Counted from the first letter of the stretch, positions 1 through 8,178 are shown. The stretch is DNA of 21,689 nucleotides from an uncultured Solobacterium sp. (GCA_900552125.1 URYK01000044.1:1-21689), one strand, 5' to 3'. Numbers and translations: made by a program. Notes: a model not told the origin generated them from the letters alone.

Positions 1-22
1 GTGCCCGCTGCGTTTGGGAAGG

Positions 23-44
23 GGCGAGGTCTTTAGACTTCGCC
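23..44. other. GC-rich hairpin at the left edge, unidentified
   Basis: Bases 23-32 pair with 35-44 (GGCGAGGTCT against AGACTTCGCC, one G-U pair when read as plus-strand RNA). The first 45 bases are far richer in G+C than the AT-rich sequence around them, as is usual for structured RNA in such genomes. It could be the end of a structured RNA or a leader running off the window. I could not match it to tRNA, rRNA, tmRNA, RNase P or a riboswitch. Confidence 0.35.
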
Positions 45-63
45 TATTTCACTAAATTTATCT

Positions 64-90
64 TAAGAAAGGAGGAATACTCCTTTCTTA
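64..90 (-). terminator. Hairpin after etfA, probable terminator
   Basis: A perfect 11-bp inverted repeat (TAAGAAAGGAG, five-base loop, CTCCTTTCTTA) lies 12 bases past the etfA stop codon. On the minus strand it is followed by AGATAAATTT rather than a clean T run, so it may be a weak terminator or a 3'-end stabilising stem. Confidence 0.55.
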
Positions 91-101
91 TAAATCAGCT
101 T

Positions 102-1130
102 TTACCCTTTTTTAGCTGCAATAATTTCGTCTTTTAATAAAGGCAGGATTTCTTTAACATCACCGATGAATCCCATGTTTGCAATACTGAAGATTTCAGC
201 CTGAGGATCACGGTTAATAGCGATAATCATATCGGATTTTTCCATACCTGCAACATGCTGACATGCACCAGAAATACCGCAAGCGATATATAAGCTTGGA
301 CGAACTGTTTTACCAGTCTGACCTACCTGAATTGCTTTATCAGCAAATCCATCATCAACTACAGCACGAGAAGCACACATTTCTCCACCTAGTTCTTCAG
401 CAACAGCTTTTACCATATCTAAGCAGTCTTCAGCACCACGGCCTGCACCTACTAAGATATCAGCTTTTGTAATGTCAATGCCTTCTTCTACTTTAGCGAT
501 AACTTCTTTTACGATTACTTTTGGATCAGTATCTGTCCAAACTGGTGCAAATTCAACAACTTCACCAGTTCTAGAAGCATCTGGTGCATCCATAGAGAAT
601 ACATTTGGACGAATAGTAGCCATCTGTGGACGAGTGTCTGGACAGATGATCGTACCAAATAAGTTACCACCGAATGTAGGACGAGTAACTAATAATAATG
701 CTTCTCCATCTTTTGCTTTTTCAAGATCAATTTCAATTTTAGTAGCATCTGCTGTTAGTCCTGCATTTAAACGAGCAGCAACACGTGGTGCTAAGTCACG
801 ACCTAATACAGTTGCTCCTGTTAAGAAGCTATCTGGTTTAAAGTTATTGATAACCTGTGTCAATGCATCAGCATAGAACTGAGTAGAATATCCTTCTAAT
901 AAAGCATCATCTACAACAATTACTTTATCTGCGCCATGAGCAATTACTTCATTTGCTTTATCTTTGATGTTGTATCCTAATAGTACCCCAACAACTTTGA
1001 AATCCATATGAGGAATAGAAGCAACCAGCTTTCTAGCTTCTGAAATCAATTCGTATCCAACATTTGCGATTACGCCATTTTTCTGTTCTACGAATACGTA
1101 AATATCTTTATATCCTTCAAATTTAGCCAT
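102..1130 (-). CDS. etfA: Electron transfer flavoprotein, alpha subunit
   Basis: 342 residues, the usual EtfA length. EtfA and EtfB form the FAD-carrying heterodimer that exchanges electrons with Bcd in the cytoplasm; in anaerobes this complex can bifurcate electrons from NADH to crotonyl-CoA and ferredoxin. The C-terminal FAD domain shows the family signatures: a Ser-Arg at 254-255, VGQTGKTVRP at 269-278, GISGACQH at 285-292 and INRDPQAEIF at 305-314. The start is supported by AGGAGGAGAAGG just upstream of ATG. It is the last gene of bcd-etfB-etfA, 14 bases after etfB. Whether this Etf bifurcates is inferred from its Bcd partner, not proven by sequence. Confidence 0.96.
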   Translation of the reverse strand: MAKFEGYKDIYVFVEQKNGVIANVGYELISEARKLVASIPHMDFKVVGVLLGYNIKDKANEVIAHGADKVIVVDDALLEGYSTQFYADALTQVINNFKPDSFLTGATVLGRDLAPRVAARLNAGLTADATKIEIDLEKAKDGEALLLVTRPTFGGNLFGTIICPDTRPQMATIRPNVFSMDAPDASRTGEVVEFAPVWTDTDPKVIVKEVIAKVEEGIDITKADILVGAGRGAEDCLDMVKAVAEELGGEMCASRAVVDDGFADKAIQVGQTGKTVRPSLYIACGISGACQHVAGMEKSDMIIAINRDPQAEIFSIANMGFIGDVKEILPLLKDEIIAAKKG

Positions 1131-1144
1131 TGTCCCTTCTCCTC

Positions 1145-1933
1145 CTATTTTGTAATAATCTGTTTTTCTTTCAATGTTTTAGCAATCAATTTTGCAGCTT
1201 CTGCAGCTGGAAGATCGAATGTTTCAGTTTCAGCAGAAACTTCTTTTGTAAATGTTGCATGTACCTTAGTTGGAGAACCAGCAAGACCTACTTTGCTTTC
1301 TTCGATTCCTAAATCATCGAATGTTAAAACTTTAACTTCTTTAGAGAAAGAATCAACGATGTCATTACAGTTCATATAACGAGGTTCGTTCATTCCGCTT
1401 AATGTAGTTAATACACAAGGCAATTTAGCCTCAATAATTTCTTCGCTGTCTTCCAATGATTTTTTAACAACAACTTTAGAATCACTAAGTTCAATAATAT
1501 CGTCAACATAAGTAACCTGAGGAATACCTAAACGTTCTGCTGTCTGAGGTCCAACCTGAGCAGTATCCCCATCAATTGCCTGACGACCAGCAATAATTAA
1601 ATCATAACCTGTTTTTTCAAGTGCAGCAGCTAGTGTACTTGATGTTGCACATGTATCTGCACCAGCAAATTTACGGTCACTAATCAAGATACATTCATCA
1701 ACGCCACGAGCATATAATTCTTTCAACATACCTGTTGCCTGAGCAGGTCCCATTGAAATGATTGTAACTGTAGCTCCATATTTTTCTTTTAACTGTAATG
1801 CAGCTTCTACCCCAGCTAAATCATCTGGATTGATGATACTAGGAACACCAGCACGAATCAATGTGCCAGTCACTTTATCAACACGGATTTCAGTTGAATC
1901 CGGTACCTGTTTTACAAGAACGATAATTTTCAT
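1145..1933 (-). CDS. etfB: Electron transfer flavoprotein, beta subunit
   Basis: 262 residues, full length for EtfB. It begins with the typical MKIIVLVKQVPDS and carries SMGP (60-63) and the nucleotide-binding signature GRQAIDGDTAQVGPQ (116-130). In bifurcating complexes the beta subunit binds NADH and the bifurcating FAD, while alpha carries the electron-transferring FAD. It lies 31 bases after bcd and 14 bases before etfA, so the three genes are almost certainly co-transcribed. An AAAGGA site precedes the ATG. No anomalies seen. Confidence 0.96.
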   Translation of the reverse strand: MKIIVLVKQVPDSTEIRVDKVTGTLIRAGVPSIINPDDLAGVEAALQLKEKYGATVTIISMGPAQATGMLKELYARGVDECILISDRKFAGADTCATSSTLAAALEKTGYDLIIAGRQAIDGDTAQVGPQTAERLGIPQVTYVDDIIELSDSKVVVKKSLEDSEEIIEAKLPCVLTTLSGMNEPRYMNCNDIVDSFSKEVKVLTFDDLGIEESKVGLAGSPTKVHATFTKEVSAETETFDLPAAEAAKLIAKTLKEKQIITK

Positions 1934-1964
1934 AGTCTAACGTGTCCTTTCTTTTATTTCCGTA

Positions 1965-3104
1965 TTATTTAAGCATTGCTCCACTGATTACCATACGCTG
2001 TACTTCAGAAGTTCCTTCATAGATTTCAGTAATCTTAGCATCACGGAACATTCTTTCAACTGGATAATCACGAGTATAACCATATCCACCCATTAACTGG
2101 ATAGCTTTTGTAGTTACTTCCATAGCTACTTCAGATGCAAATAATTTAGCTTTAGCAGCTTCAACAGAATAAGGAAGTCCTTTTTCTTTCTTCATTGCTG
2201 CATCATATACTAACCATCTAGCTGCATCTACTTTTGTCTGCATATCAGCTAATTGGAACTGAGTGTTCTGGAATTTAGCAATAGAGCGTCCAAACTGTTT
2301 ACGTGCTTTTACATAAGGAACTGTTTCATCGATAGCACCCTGTGCGATACCAAGTGCCTGAGCAGCGATACCGATACGACCACCATCTAATGTCATCATG
2401 GCAATTTTGAAACCTTTACCTTCCTGACCTAGTAAATGATCTTTACTTAAGCGAACATTGTTGAAAATCAATTCGCTTGTAGCACTACCACGAATACCTA
2501 ATTTCTTTTCATGCTGACCAACAGTGAATCCTGGCATTCCTTTTTCAACGATAAATGCAGAAATACCATGAGTACCTTTAGATTTATCAGTCATAGCAAA
2601 GATGATATATACATCAGCTTCACCAGCATTTGTAATGAAGATCTTAGTACCATTTAAGATATAATCATCTCCATCTTTTACTGCAGTAGTCTGCTGTCCA
2701 GCAGCATCTGTACCAGCATTTGGTTCAGTTAAACCGAATGCAGCTAATTTTTTACCTGTACATAAATCTGGTAAATATTTATTTTTCTGTTCTTCTGTAC
2801 CAAACTGTACAATTGGCCATGTACCTAATGAAGTATGAGCAGATAAAACAACACCTGTTGTACCACATTTCTTACTCAATTCTTCAACAGCTAAGATATA
2901 GCATAAATAATCTGCACCAGCTCCGCCATATTCTCTGCTGTAAGGAATTCCCATCATTTTGCAGGCTTTCATTTTTTCTACATTTTCTCTTGGGAAACGT
3001 TCTTCTTCGTCAATTTCTGCTGCAAGAGGTTTTACTTCTTTTTCAGCAAACTCAGCGAAAAGTTTCTTCATCATCTCTTGTTGTTCTGTTAACATGAAGT
3101 CCAT
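1965..3104 (-). CDS. bcd: Butyryl-CoA (short-chain acyl-CoA) dehydrogenase
   Basis: 379 residues, matching short-chain acyl-CoA dehydrogenases. The FAD-linked enzyme reduces crotonyl-CoA to butyryl-CoA with electrons from EtfAB. Visible signatures are the FAD/substrate segment AFGLTEPNAGTDA, the middle-domain GIRGSATSELIFNNV, and the C-terminal ITEIYEGTSEVQR, in which Glu363 is the expected catalytic base. The start has GGAGAGGAG upstream. First gene of the bcd-etfBA operon; its own promoter (3216-3244) and a Rex-like box lie upstream. Neighbouring thiolases support a butyrate-forming role, but the chain-length preference is inferred. Confidence 0.93.
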   Translation of the reverse strand: MDFMLTEQQEMMKKLFAEFAEKEVKPLAAEIDEEERFPRENVEKMKACKMMGIPYSREYGGAGADYLCYILAVEELSKKCGTTGVVLSAHTSLGTWPIVQFGTEEQKNKYLPDLCTGKKLAAFGLTEPNAGTDAAGQQTTAVKDGDDYILNGTKIFITNAGEADVYIIFAMTDKSKGTHGISAFIVEKGMPGFTVGQHEKKLGIRGSATSELIFNNVRLSKDHLLGQEGKGFKIAMMTLDGGRIGIAAQALGIAQGAIDETVPYVKARKQFGRSIAKFQNTQFQLADMQTKVDAARWLVYDAAMKKEKGLPYSVEAAKAKLFASEVAMEVTTKAIQLMGGYGYTRDYPVERMFRDAKITEIYEGTSEVQRMVISGAMLK

Positions 3105-3152
3105 AAATGTTCTCCTCTCCTTGATTTACTTGAACTTAGGATTGTTGCGTAC

Positions 3153-3175
3153 GCCTATATAAATATAGTATAGGC
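3153..3175 (-). other. Small hairpin in the bcd leader
   Basis: GCCTATA (3153-3159) and TATAGGC (3169-3175) form a 7-bp stem with a nine-base loop in the predicted bcd 5' untranslated region. A second 5-bp stem (3184-3188 with 3195-3199) lies just upstream in the transcript. They may stabilise the leader or regulate; no known riboswitch is recognised. Confidence 0.35.
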
Positions 3176-3215
3176 AGCCTCTTTTCCGATTGTCCGGAAT
3201 ACATAATCCATTTAC

Positions 3216-3244
3216 ATTCTAGACCTCTTTTTTACTTTCGTCAA
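3216..3244 (-). promoter_or_regulatory. Promoter of bcd-etfBA
   Basis: On the minus strand a -35 TTGACG (3239-3244) and a -10 TAGAAT (3216-3221) are separated by 17 bases, five of six matches to consensus in each box. Transcription should start near 3209, giving a leader of roughly 105 bases. The Rex-like box at 3250-3267 sits five bases upstream of this -35. Confidence 0.7.
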
Positions 3245-3249
3245 TACAT

Positions 3250-3267
3250 TTGTTAAAATTTTAACAA
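3250..3267. promoter_or_regulatory. Rex operator, perfect match (bcd side)
   Basis: TTGTTAAAATTTTAACAA is a perfect 18-bp palindrome. It equals the Firmicute Rex consensus TTGTTAANNNNTTAACAA at all 14 defined positions. Rex is the NADH/NAD+-sensing repressor known to control bcd-etf and thl genes in clostridia. The box sits five bases upstream of the bcd -35. No rex gene is in the window. Confidence 0.8.
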
Positions 3268-3271
3268 GTTT

Positions 3272-3289
3272 TTGTTATTAAATTAACAA
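3272..3289. promoter_or_regulatory. Rex operator, second copy
   Basis: TTGTTATTAAATTAACAA matches the Rex consensus at 13 of 14 defined positions. It starts 22 bases after the first box, about two helical turns, so dimers on the two boxes would lie on nearly the same DNA face. Confidence 0.68.
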
Positions 3290-3326
3290 GTATAAAGAAA
3301 TCTCTTGAAATCATTACAAATTCTAT

Positions 3327-3344
3327 TTGTTATTTTTTTAACAA
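3327..3344. promoter_or_regulatory. Rex operator, third copy (thiolase side)
   Basis: TTGTTATTTTTTTAACAA matches the Rex consensus at 13 of 14 defined positions and ends five bases before the -35 of the first thiolase promoter. This mirrors the position of the first box relative to the bcd promoter. Confidence 0.68.
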
Positions 3345-3349
3345 GTTTC

Positions 3350-3378
3350 TTGACAAACTGTTTTTCTTTCGTTACCAT
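3350..3378 (+). promoter_or_regulatory. Promoter of the first thiolase
   Basis: A perfect -35 TTGACA (3350-3355) and a -10 TACCAT (3373-3378, four of six) are 17 bases apart, with a predicted start near 3385. Its -35 context resembles that of the second thiolase promoter, suggesting common ancestry. Confidence 0.65.
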
Positions 3379-3429
3379 AACCTTGTCAGGAAGATAATCT
3401 TCCATACAAAGAAAGTTGAGGTAAGAAAG

Positions 3430-4638
3430 ATGAGAAAAGCATATGTAGTTGCAGCTAAACGTAGTGCCATTGGTAGTTTCATGGGTGGCTTAACAAACCT
3501 ACCTTTGGTTGATTTAGGGGCTGCAGTTTTAAAAGAAACCATTGCTGTTTCAGGTGTTGATCCTAGCAAAATTGATGAAGTAATCGTAGGTAATGTCATT
3601 GCGGCAGGACTTGGACAAAACATTGGCCGTCAGGTCAGCATAAAAGCAGGAATTCCTGTTGAAGTATGTGCACAGTCATTAAATATGCTATGTGGTTCAG
3701 GATTAAAAGCTGTTATGGAGGCAACAATGCGTATCCAATGCGGCTTTGGAGATATCTATGTAGCTGGTGGTGTAGAATCTATGACGAATGCTCCATATCT
3801 AGTTCCTAGCAAAGTTCGTAATGGAGTAAAAATGGGAGATATGAAAATGGTTGATTCTATGCTGCATGATGGATTAACTGATGGTATGTATAACATTCAT
3901 ATGGGTGTAACAGCTGACAATATCGCGAAAAAATATAACATTTCACGTGAAGATCAGGATGCTTTTGCTTATGCATCTCAGCAAAAAGCTATTGCGGCAA
4001 TTGATTCTGGACGCTTTAAAGATGAAATCGTTCCAGTAGAAGTTCCTGGAAGAAAAGGTACAGTTACTGTATTTGATACTGATGAACATCCAAATCGTAC
4101 ATCTAATCCAGAAAAACTTGCAAAACTTCGTCCAGCATTTACTGCTGATGGAACTGTTACTGCAGGTAATGCTTCTGGTATCAATGATGGCGCAAGCTTT
4201 ACAATCATCGCAAGCGAAGATGCTGTTAAAAAATATAATTTAACTCCATTAGCAGAAATCATCGGTATGGGACAAGGCGGAGTTGATCCTCGTGTTATGG
4301 GATTAGGCCCTACCCCAGCAATACTTAATGCCTTGAAATATGCAGATCTAACATTAGATGACATGGAATTAGTAGAATTAAACGAAGCATTTGCTGCCCA
4401 GTCTTTAGGTGTAATTCATGAATTACATGAAGCATGTGGTATGGATGTTGATGCCTTCATGAAAAAGACAAACGTAAATGGTGGTGCCATTGCATTAGGA
4501 CATCCAGTAGGTGCAAGTGGAAACCGTATCTTAGTTACTTTACTACATGAAATGCAGAAACGTGATCTTCATGTAGGACTAGCATCATTATGTATCGGTG
4601 GTGGACAAGGTGCTGCTGTAATTATCAAACGTGTTTAA
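3430..4638 (+). CDS. thl: Acetyl-CoA acetyltransferase (thiolase), copy 1
   Basis: 402 residues, a normal biosynthetic thiolase length. It condenses two acetyl-CoA into acetoacetyl-CoA, the entry step to butyrate, in the cytoplasm. The catalytic residues are in place: nucleophile Cys88 in NMLCGSG, His358 in GHPVGASG and Cys388 in CIGGGQG; NEAFAAQ is also intact. GAGGT lies eight bases before the ATG. It is divergent from bcd-etfBA and followed by its own terminator, so it is probably monocistronic. It is a paralogue of the next gene: by my count 60 of the first 100 residues are identical, with higher similarity in the C-terminal third. Confidence 0.94.
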   Translation: MRKAYVVAAKRSAIGSFMGGLTNLPLVDLGAAVLKETIAVSGVDPSKIDEVIVGNVIAAGLGQNIGRQVSIKAGIPVEVCAQSLNMLCGSGLKAVMEATMRIQCGFGDIYVAGGVESMTNAPYLVPSKVRNGVKMGDMKMVDSMLHDGLTDGMYNIHMGVTADNIAKKYNISREDQDAFAYASQQKAIAAIDSGRFKDEIVPVEVPGRKGTVTVFDTDEHPNRTSNPEKLAKLRPAFTADGTVTAGNASGINDGASFTIIASEDAVKKYNLTPLAEIIGMGQGGVDPRVMGLGPTPAILNALKYADLTLDDMELVELNEAFAAQSLGVIHELHEACGMDVDAFMKKTNVNGGAIALGHPVGASGNRILVTLLHEMQKRDLHVGLASLCIGGGQGAAVIIKRV

Positions 4639-4640
4639 AT

Positions 4641-4667
4641 AAACAAGCTCTTTTGAGCTTGTTTTCC
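4641..4667 (+). terminator. Terminator after thiolase copy 1
   Basis: AAACAAGCTC (4641-4650), loop TTTT and GAGCTTGTTT (4655-4664) form a 10-bp stem ending in a short T run, two bases after the stop codon. It separates the two thiolase transcripts. Confidence 0.7.
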
Positions 4668-4693
4668 TAAACTTAAACAAATATAAACATCAC

Positions 4694-4711
4694 TTACGAA
4701 TTTTTTCACAA
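4694..4711. promoter_or_regulatory. Degenerate Rex-like box before thiolase copy 2
   Basis: TTACGAATTTTTTCACAA matches the Rex consensus at only 10 of 14 defined positions. It ends four bases before the -35 of this promoter, nearly the same geometry as the third Rex box before copy 1. It looks like a decayed or weak copy. Confidence 0.3.
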
Positions 4712-4715
4712 GTTA

Positions 4716-4744
4716 TTGACAAACTATAAAATTTTAGTTACTAT
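4716..4744 (+). promoter_or_regulatory. Promoter of the second thiolase
   Basis: A perfect -35 TTGACA (4716-4721) and a -10 TACTAT (4739-4744) are 17 bases apart. The predicted leader carries a 5-bp hairpin, GTGCC/GGCAC, at 4756-4772. Confidence 0.65.
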
Positions 4745-4806
4745 GTAGATATGACGTGCCCTATAAAGGCACCAAGGAAAAAGGAAAGAAAGACAGGTAG
4801 AGAAAA

Positions 4807-6012
4807 ATGAGAAAAACTTATGTTGTTAGTGCAAAACGTAGTGCAATTGGTAGTTTTTTAGGCTCCTTAACTACCGTAAAACCAGTGGATTTAGGGGCTA
4901 CAGTGGTAAAAGCATTATTAGAAGATGCTAAGGTTGCTCCTGAAAACGTTGATGAATTACTTTGTGGTAATGTATTAAGCGCTGGCTTAGGACAGAACAT
5001 TGCTCGTCAGGTTGCTTTAGCAGCTGGAATTCCTGAAACAGTATGTTCACATTCAGTAAACATGGTATGTGGTTCAGGTCTTCGTACAGTAATGGAAGGG
5101 GTTATGTCTATTCAGACAGGTTTCAATGAAATCGTTGTTGCTGGTGGTGTTGAATCTATGTCTGGCGCTCCTTATCTAATTCCTGCTAATTCACGTACAG
5201 GAAATAAAATGGGAGATTTCAAATGTGTTGACCACATGATCTATGATGCATTGACAGATGCTATGAACGGTGTTCACATGGGTGTTACTGCTGAAAACAT
5301 CGCTAAAAAATATAACATCACTCGTGAAATGCAGGATGAATTCGGTTATGCTTCTCAGCAGAAAGCTATTGCTGCTGTAGATTCTGGTAGATTCAAAGAT
5401 GAAATCGTTCCAGTTGAAGTTAAACTAAGAAAAGAAACAATCGTATTCGATACTGACGAACATCCAAATCGTAAATCTACTCCAGAAAAAATGGCTAAAC
5501 TTCGCCCAGCATTTATCAAAGATGGAACAGTTACTGCAGGTAACGCATCTGGTATCAACGATGGTGCATCTTTCGTACTATTAGCTAGTGAAGATGCAGT
5601 TGAAAAATACAATTTAACTCCACTATGTGAGATCGTTGGTATTGGACAAGGTGGTGTAGATCCTCTAACAATGGGATTAGGTCCAACTCCAGCTATCCGT
5701 AATGCATTGAAATATGCAGATATGAAATTAGATGACATCGAATTAGTAGAATTAAACGAAGCATTCGCTGCTCAGTCTCTAGGTGTTATCCATGAATTAG
5801 TAGAAGAACACGGAATTGATCGTGAAGCATTCATGGCAAAAACAAACGTTAATGGTGGTGCTATCGCATTAGGTCATCCAGTTGGTGCTTCTGGTAACCG
5901 TATCCTAGTTACCCTAATTCATGAAATGATCAAACGTGACGCAAAAACTGGTCTTGCTTCTCTATGTATCGGAGGCGGACAAGGTACTGCAGTTATCGTA
6001 AAAAGACCATAA
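4807..6012 (+). CDS. thl: Acetyl-CoA acetyltransferase (thiolase), copy 2
   Basis: 401 residues with the full thiolase set: Cys88 in NMVCGSG, His357 in GHPVGASG and Cys387 in CIGGGQG. Same predicted reaction as copy 1 (acetoacetyl-CoA formation). The ribosome-binding site is weak (AGGT, about nine bases before ATG). It differs from copy 1 mostly in the N-terminal third, including VAPENVDELLCGN in place of VDPSKIDEVIVGN, while the catalytic C-terminal part is nearly unchanged. It has its own promoter and terminator. The pair probably arose by tandem duplication including the promoter; different substrate range or expression may explain why both remain. Confidence 0.93.
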   Translation: MRKTYVVSAKRSAIGSFLGSLTTVKPVDLGATVVKALLEDAKVAPENVDELLCGNVLSAGLGQNIARQVALAAGIPETVCSHSVNMVCGSGLRTVMEGVMSIQTGFNEIVVAGGVESMSGAPYLIPANSRTGNKMGDFKCVDHMIYDALTDAMNGVHMGVTAENIAKKYNITREMQDEFGYASQQKAIAAVDSGRFKDEIVPVEVKLRKETIVFDTDEHPNRKSTPEKMAKLRPAFIKDGTVTAGNASGINDGASFVLLASEDAVEKYNLTPLCEIVGIGQGGVDPLTMGLGPTPAIRNALKYADMKLDDIELVELNEAFAAQSLGVIHELVEEHGIDREAFMAKTNVNGGAIALGHPVGASGNRILVTLIHEMIKRDAKTGLASLCIGGGQGTAVIVKRP

Positions 6013-6025
6013 CAAAAACAATTAA

Positions 6026-6069
6026 GAAGCGTAAAATGGATTATCCATTCTATCGCTTCTTTTTTTTTT
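6026..6069. terminator. Terminator shared by thiolase copy 2 and feoB
   Basis: GAAGCG (6026-6031) pairs with CGCTTC (6054-6059) around an inner AATGGAT/ATCCATT stem, and a run of ten T (6060-6069) follows on the plus strand. The genes converge here and the feoB stop codon is at 6068-6070. The minus-strand side is also T-rich past the stem, so it may work in both directions. Confidence 0.8.
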
Positions 6070-8176
6070 ATACAAAAAATACATGTGCTAATAGATTTAT
6101 TGCCATACAAAGTAAAATCCCAATAAAAGTAGGAAGCAAAAAACTAATCAATGTCCACTTCCAACTCTTTGTTTCTTTACGTATCGTTAATAATGTAGTT
6201 GCACATGGAAAATGCACTAGTGAAAACAATAATGTACAAATCGCTGTAACCCAAGTCCAACCATTGTTTATAAATAAATCTCTTAAGGCAGTCAAATCTG
6301 TTATATCCATCATATATCCGCTAGACATATATCCCATGATCATAATCGGTACAACAATTTCATTTGCTGGAAATCCTAATAGAAAAGCTAATAGAATCAC
6401 ACCATCCAATCCCATCAGTTTAGCGAAAGGATCCAAATAAGAAGAAATAATAGATAAAAGTGTTACATCCTGCATTTGTATATTAGCTAGTAGCCATATA
6501 ATAGCTCCTGCTGGTATTGCTACACTTATAGCTCTTCCTAAGACAAACAAAGTTCGATCAAAGATAGAACGAATAATCACTTTCGTAATTTGAGGCTTTC
6601 GATAAGGAGGTAGCTCTAAAGTGAAACTGCTTGTTACTCCTCTTAAGATTGTTTTTGATAATAAATACGATATAAACAATGTTAAGCAGACACTAAAGAC
6701 AATAATTCCGGTTAGCATTAAAGTCTGTATTAGAGAATCTGCAGGCTGCATGAACATACCTGAGAAAAACATAGTGATAATACTTATTAAAATCGGAAAA
6801 CGTCCATTACATGGTACAAAGGTATTTGTAATAATCGCAATTAATCGTTCTCTTGGACTATCAATAATACGAGCTCCACTTACCCCAACTGCATTGCACC
6901 CAAATCCCATGCACATCGTCAATGCTTGTTTTCCGCATGTCTGAGCCTTATGAAAAAATCCATCTAAATGAAAGGCAATTCTCGGTAGATAACCAAAATC
7001 CTCCAACAATGTAAATAAAGGAAAAAAGATAGCCATTGGCGGAAGCATAACAGAAATCACCCATCCGCATGTTCGAACAATTCCATCCACAACAAAAGAT
7101 ATAACACCTGCATTCATATTCCAAGATAGAAATAAAGTGCGCAAATACGTCTGTAAGTATTCTGATAAAGAGGCCAGATATGCACTAGGAATATTAGCAC
7201 CTGATATCGTTATCCAAAATATAATACTTAATAGCACAAGCATACAGAGTGTTCCAATATATTTATTCGTTAAGATCCGATCAAAAAATAATTCCTTTTC
7301 CTGATAGGAAGATTCATGATAGGTCATAGCTTGCTTACTAATAGCTTTAGCTTTTACTTCAATTGTACTAACTATTTCTTCTTCAAACCGTGAATAGATT
7401 CCCTTTTCTTCTAATCGATTTATTTCAATATTTAAAAACTTCTGAACGATATCAGCATTATCCAGGTGTTTATAAAACTGATTTCTTGTTTTAGGATCTA
7501 ATAATTTAATAGAAATAAATCTTTTATTCAAGCTTGTGTCTTTTAAAATAATCTTACTTTCTATCTGCTTAATTGCTTCTTCTATATCCTTTTGATACTG
7601 TATTGAAAATAACTCCTGTGTTTTATCCCTTGTATATTCAATTGTATCTTTTAATTCCTGAAATCCTATTCCTTTTCTTGCACTCATCTTAACTACTGGT
7701 ACTTTTAAGATATTTTCTAAAATATCTGCTTTTACTTCTATCTGCTTTTTCTCTGCTTCATCGATTAAATTTAAAATCACAATTACTTGATTTGTAATTT
7801 CCAATGTTTGTATAACCAGATTAAGATTTCTTTCTAAAGCAGTAGCATCACATACAATAAGACATAAATCACAGGATTGAAGATATATATAGTCACGGGT
7901 AATATCCTCTTCACTAGAATGAGCTAATAAAGAGTACGTTCCAGGTAAATCAATAACCTGATGTTTTCGGTTTTTAAAAATAAAGAATCCGCTTGCCAGT
8001 TCAACCGTCTTCCCTGCCCAGTTGCCTGTATGCTGATGCTTTTTACATAATGCATTAAAGACAGTGCTTTTTCCTACATTTGGGTTTCCTAATAAAGCAA
8101 TCGTATATCCTTTCTGAATAGGCTCATACAGTTCATTAATTGCATCATTTGCCCTAATCAGCTTATCAAACAGCAT
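6068..8176 (-). CDS. feoB: Ferrous iron transporter FeoB
   Basis: 702 residues, full length. FeoB is the inner-membrane Fe2+ permease with a cytosolic GTPase. N-terminal G domain: G1 GNPNVGKS at 30-37, G3 DLPG at 76-79, G4 NLID at 136-139 and G5 SAR at 165-167. From about residue 300 come multiple membrane spans, including the Cys-containing gate segments GFGCNAVGVSGAR and FVPCNGRFP. The gate sequence differs from the Escherichia coli form and, from memory, resembles clostridial FeoB. It starts two bases after feoA, so the pair is translated as an operon. No separate FeoC is seen. Confidence 0.95.
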   Translation of the reverse strand: MLFDKLIRANDAINELYEPIQKGYTIALLGNPNVGKSTVFNALCKKHQHTGNWAGKTVELASGFFIFKNRKHQVIDLPGTYSLLAHSSEEDITRDYIYLQSCDLCLIVCDATALERNLNLVIQTLEITNQVIVILNLIDEAEKKQIEVKADILENILKVPVVKMSARKGIGFQELKDTIEYTRDKTQELFSIQYQKDIEEAIKQIESKIILKDTSLNKRFISIKLLDPKTRNQFYKHLDNADIVQKFLNIEINRLEEKGIYSRFEEEIVSTIEVKAKAISKQAMTYHESSYQEKELFFDRILTNKYIGTLCMLVLLSIIFWITISGANIPSAYLASLSEYLQTYLRTLFLSWNMNAGVISFVVDGIVRTCGWVISVMLPPMAIFFPLFTLLEDFGYLPRIAFHLDGFFHKAQTCGKQALTMCMGFGCNAVGVSGARIIDSPRERLIAIITNTFVPCNGRFPILISIITMFFSGMFMQPADSLIQTLMLTGIIVFSVCLTLFISYLLSKTILRGVTSSFTLELPPYRKPQITKVIIRSIFDRTLFVLGRAISVAIPAGAIIWLLANIQMQDVTLLSIISSYLDPFAKLMGLDGVILLAFLLGFPANEIVVPIMIMGYMSSGYMMDITDLTALRDLFINNGWTWVTAICTLLFSLVHFPCATTLLTIRKETKSWKWTLISFLLPTFIGILLCMAINLLAHVFFV

Positions 8177-8178
8177 AG

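Noticed and set aside
472..876. 134-residue plus-strand frame opposite etfA
   Set aside because: It lies wholly inside a strongly conserved gene on the other strand and has no start signal; a shadow frame.
3978..5738. Paired minus-strand frames of about 128 residues inside the two thiolase genes
   Set aside because: They are mirror images of conserved thiolase codons, lack ribosome-binding sites and have no recognisable domain.
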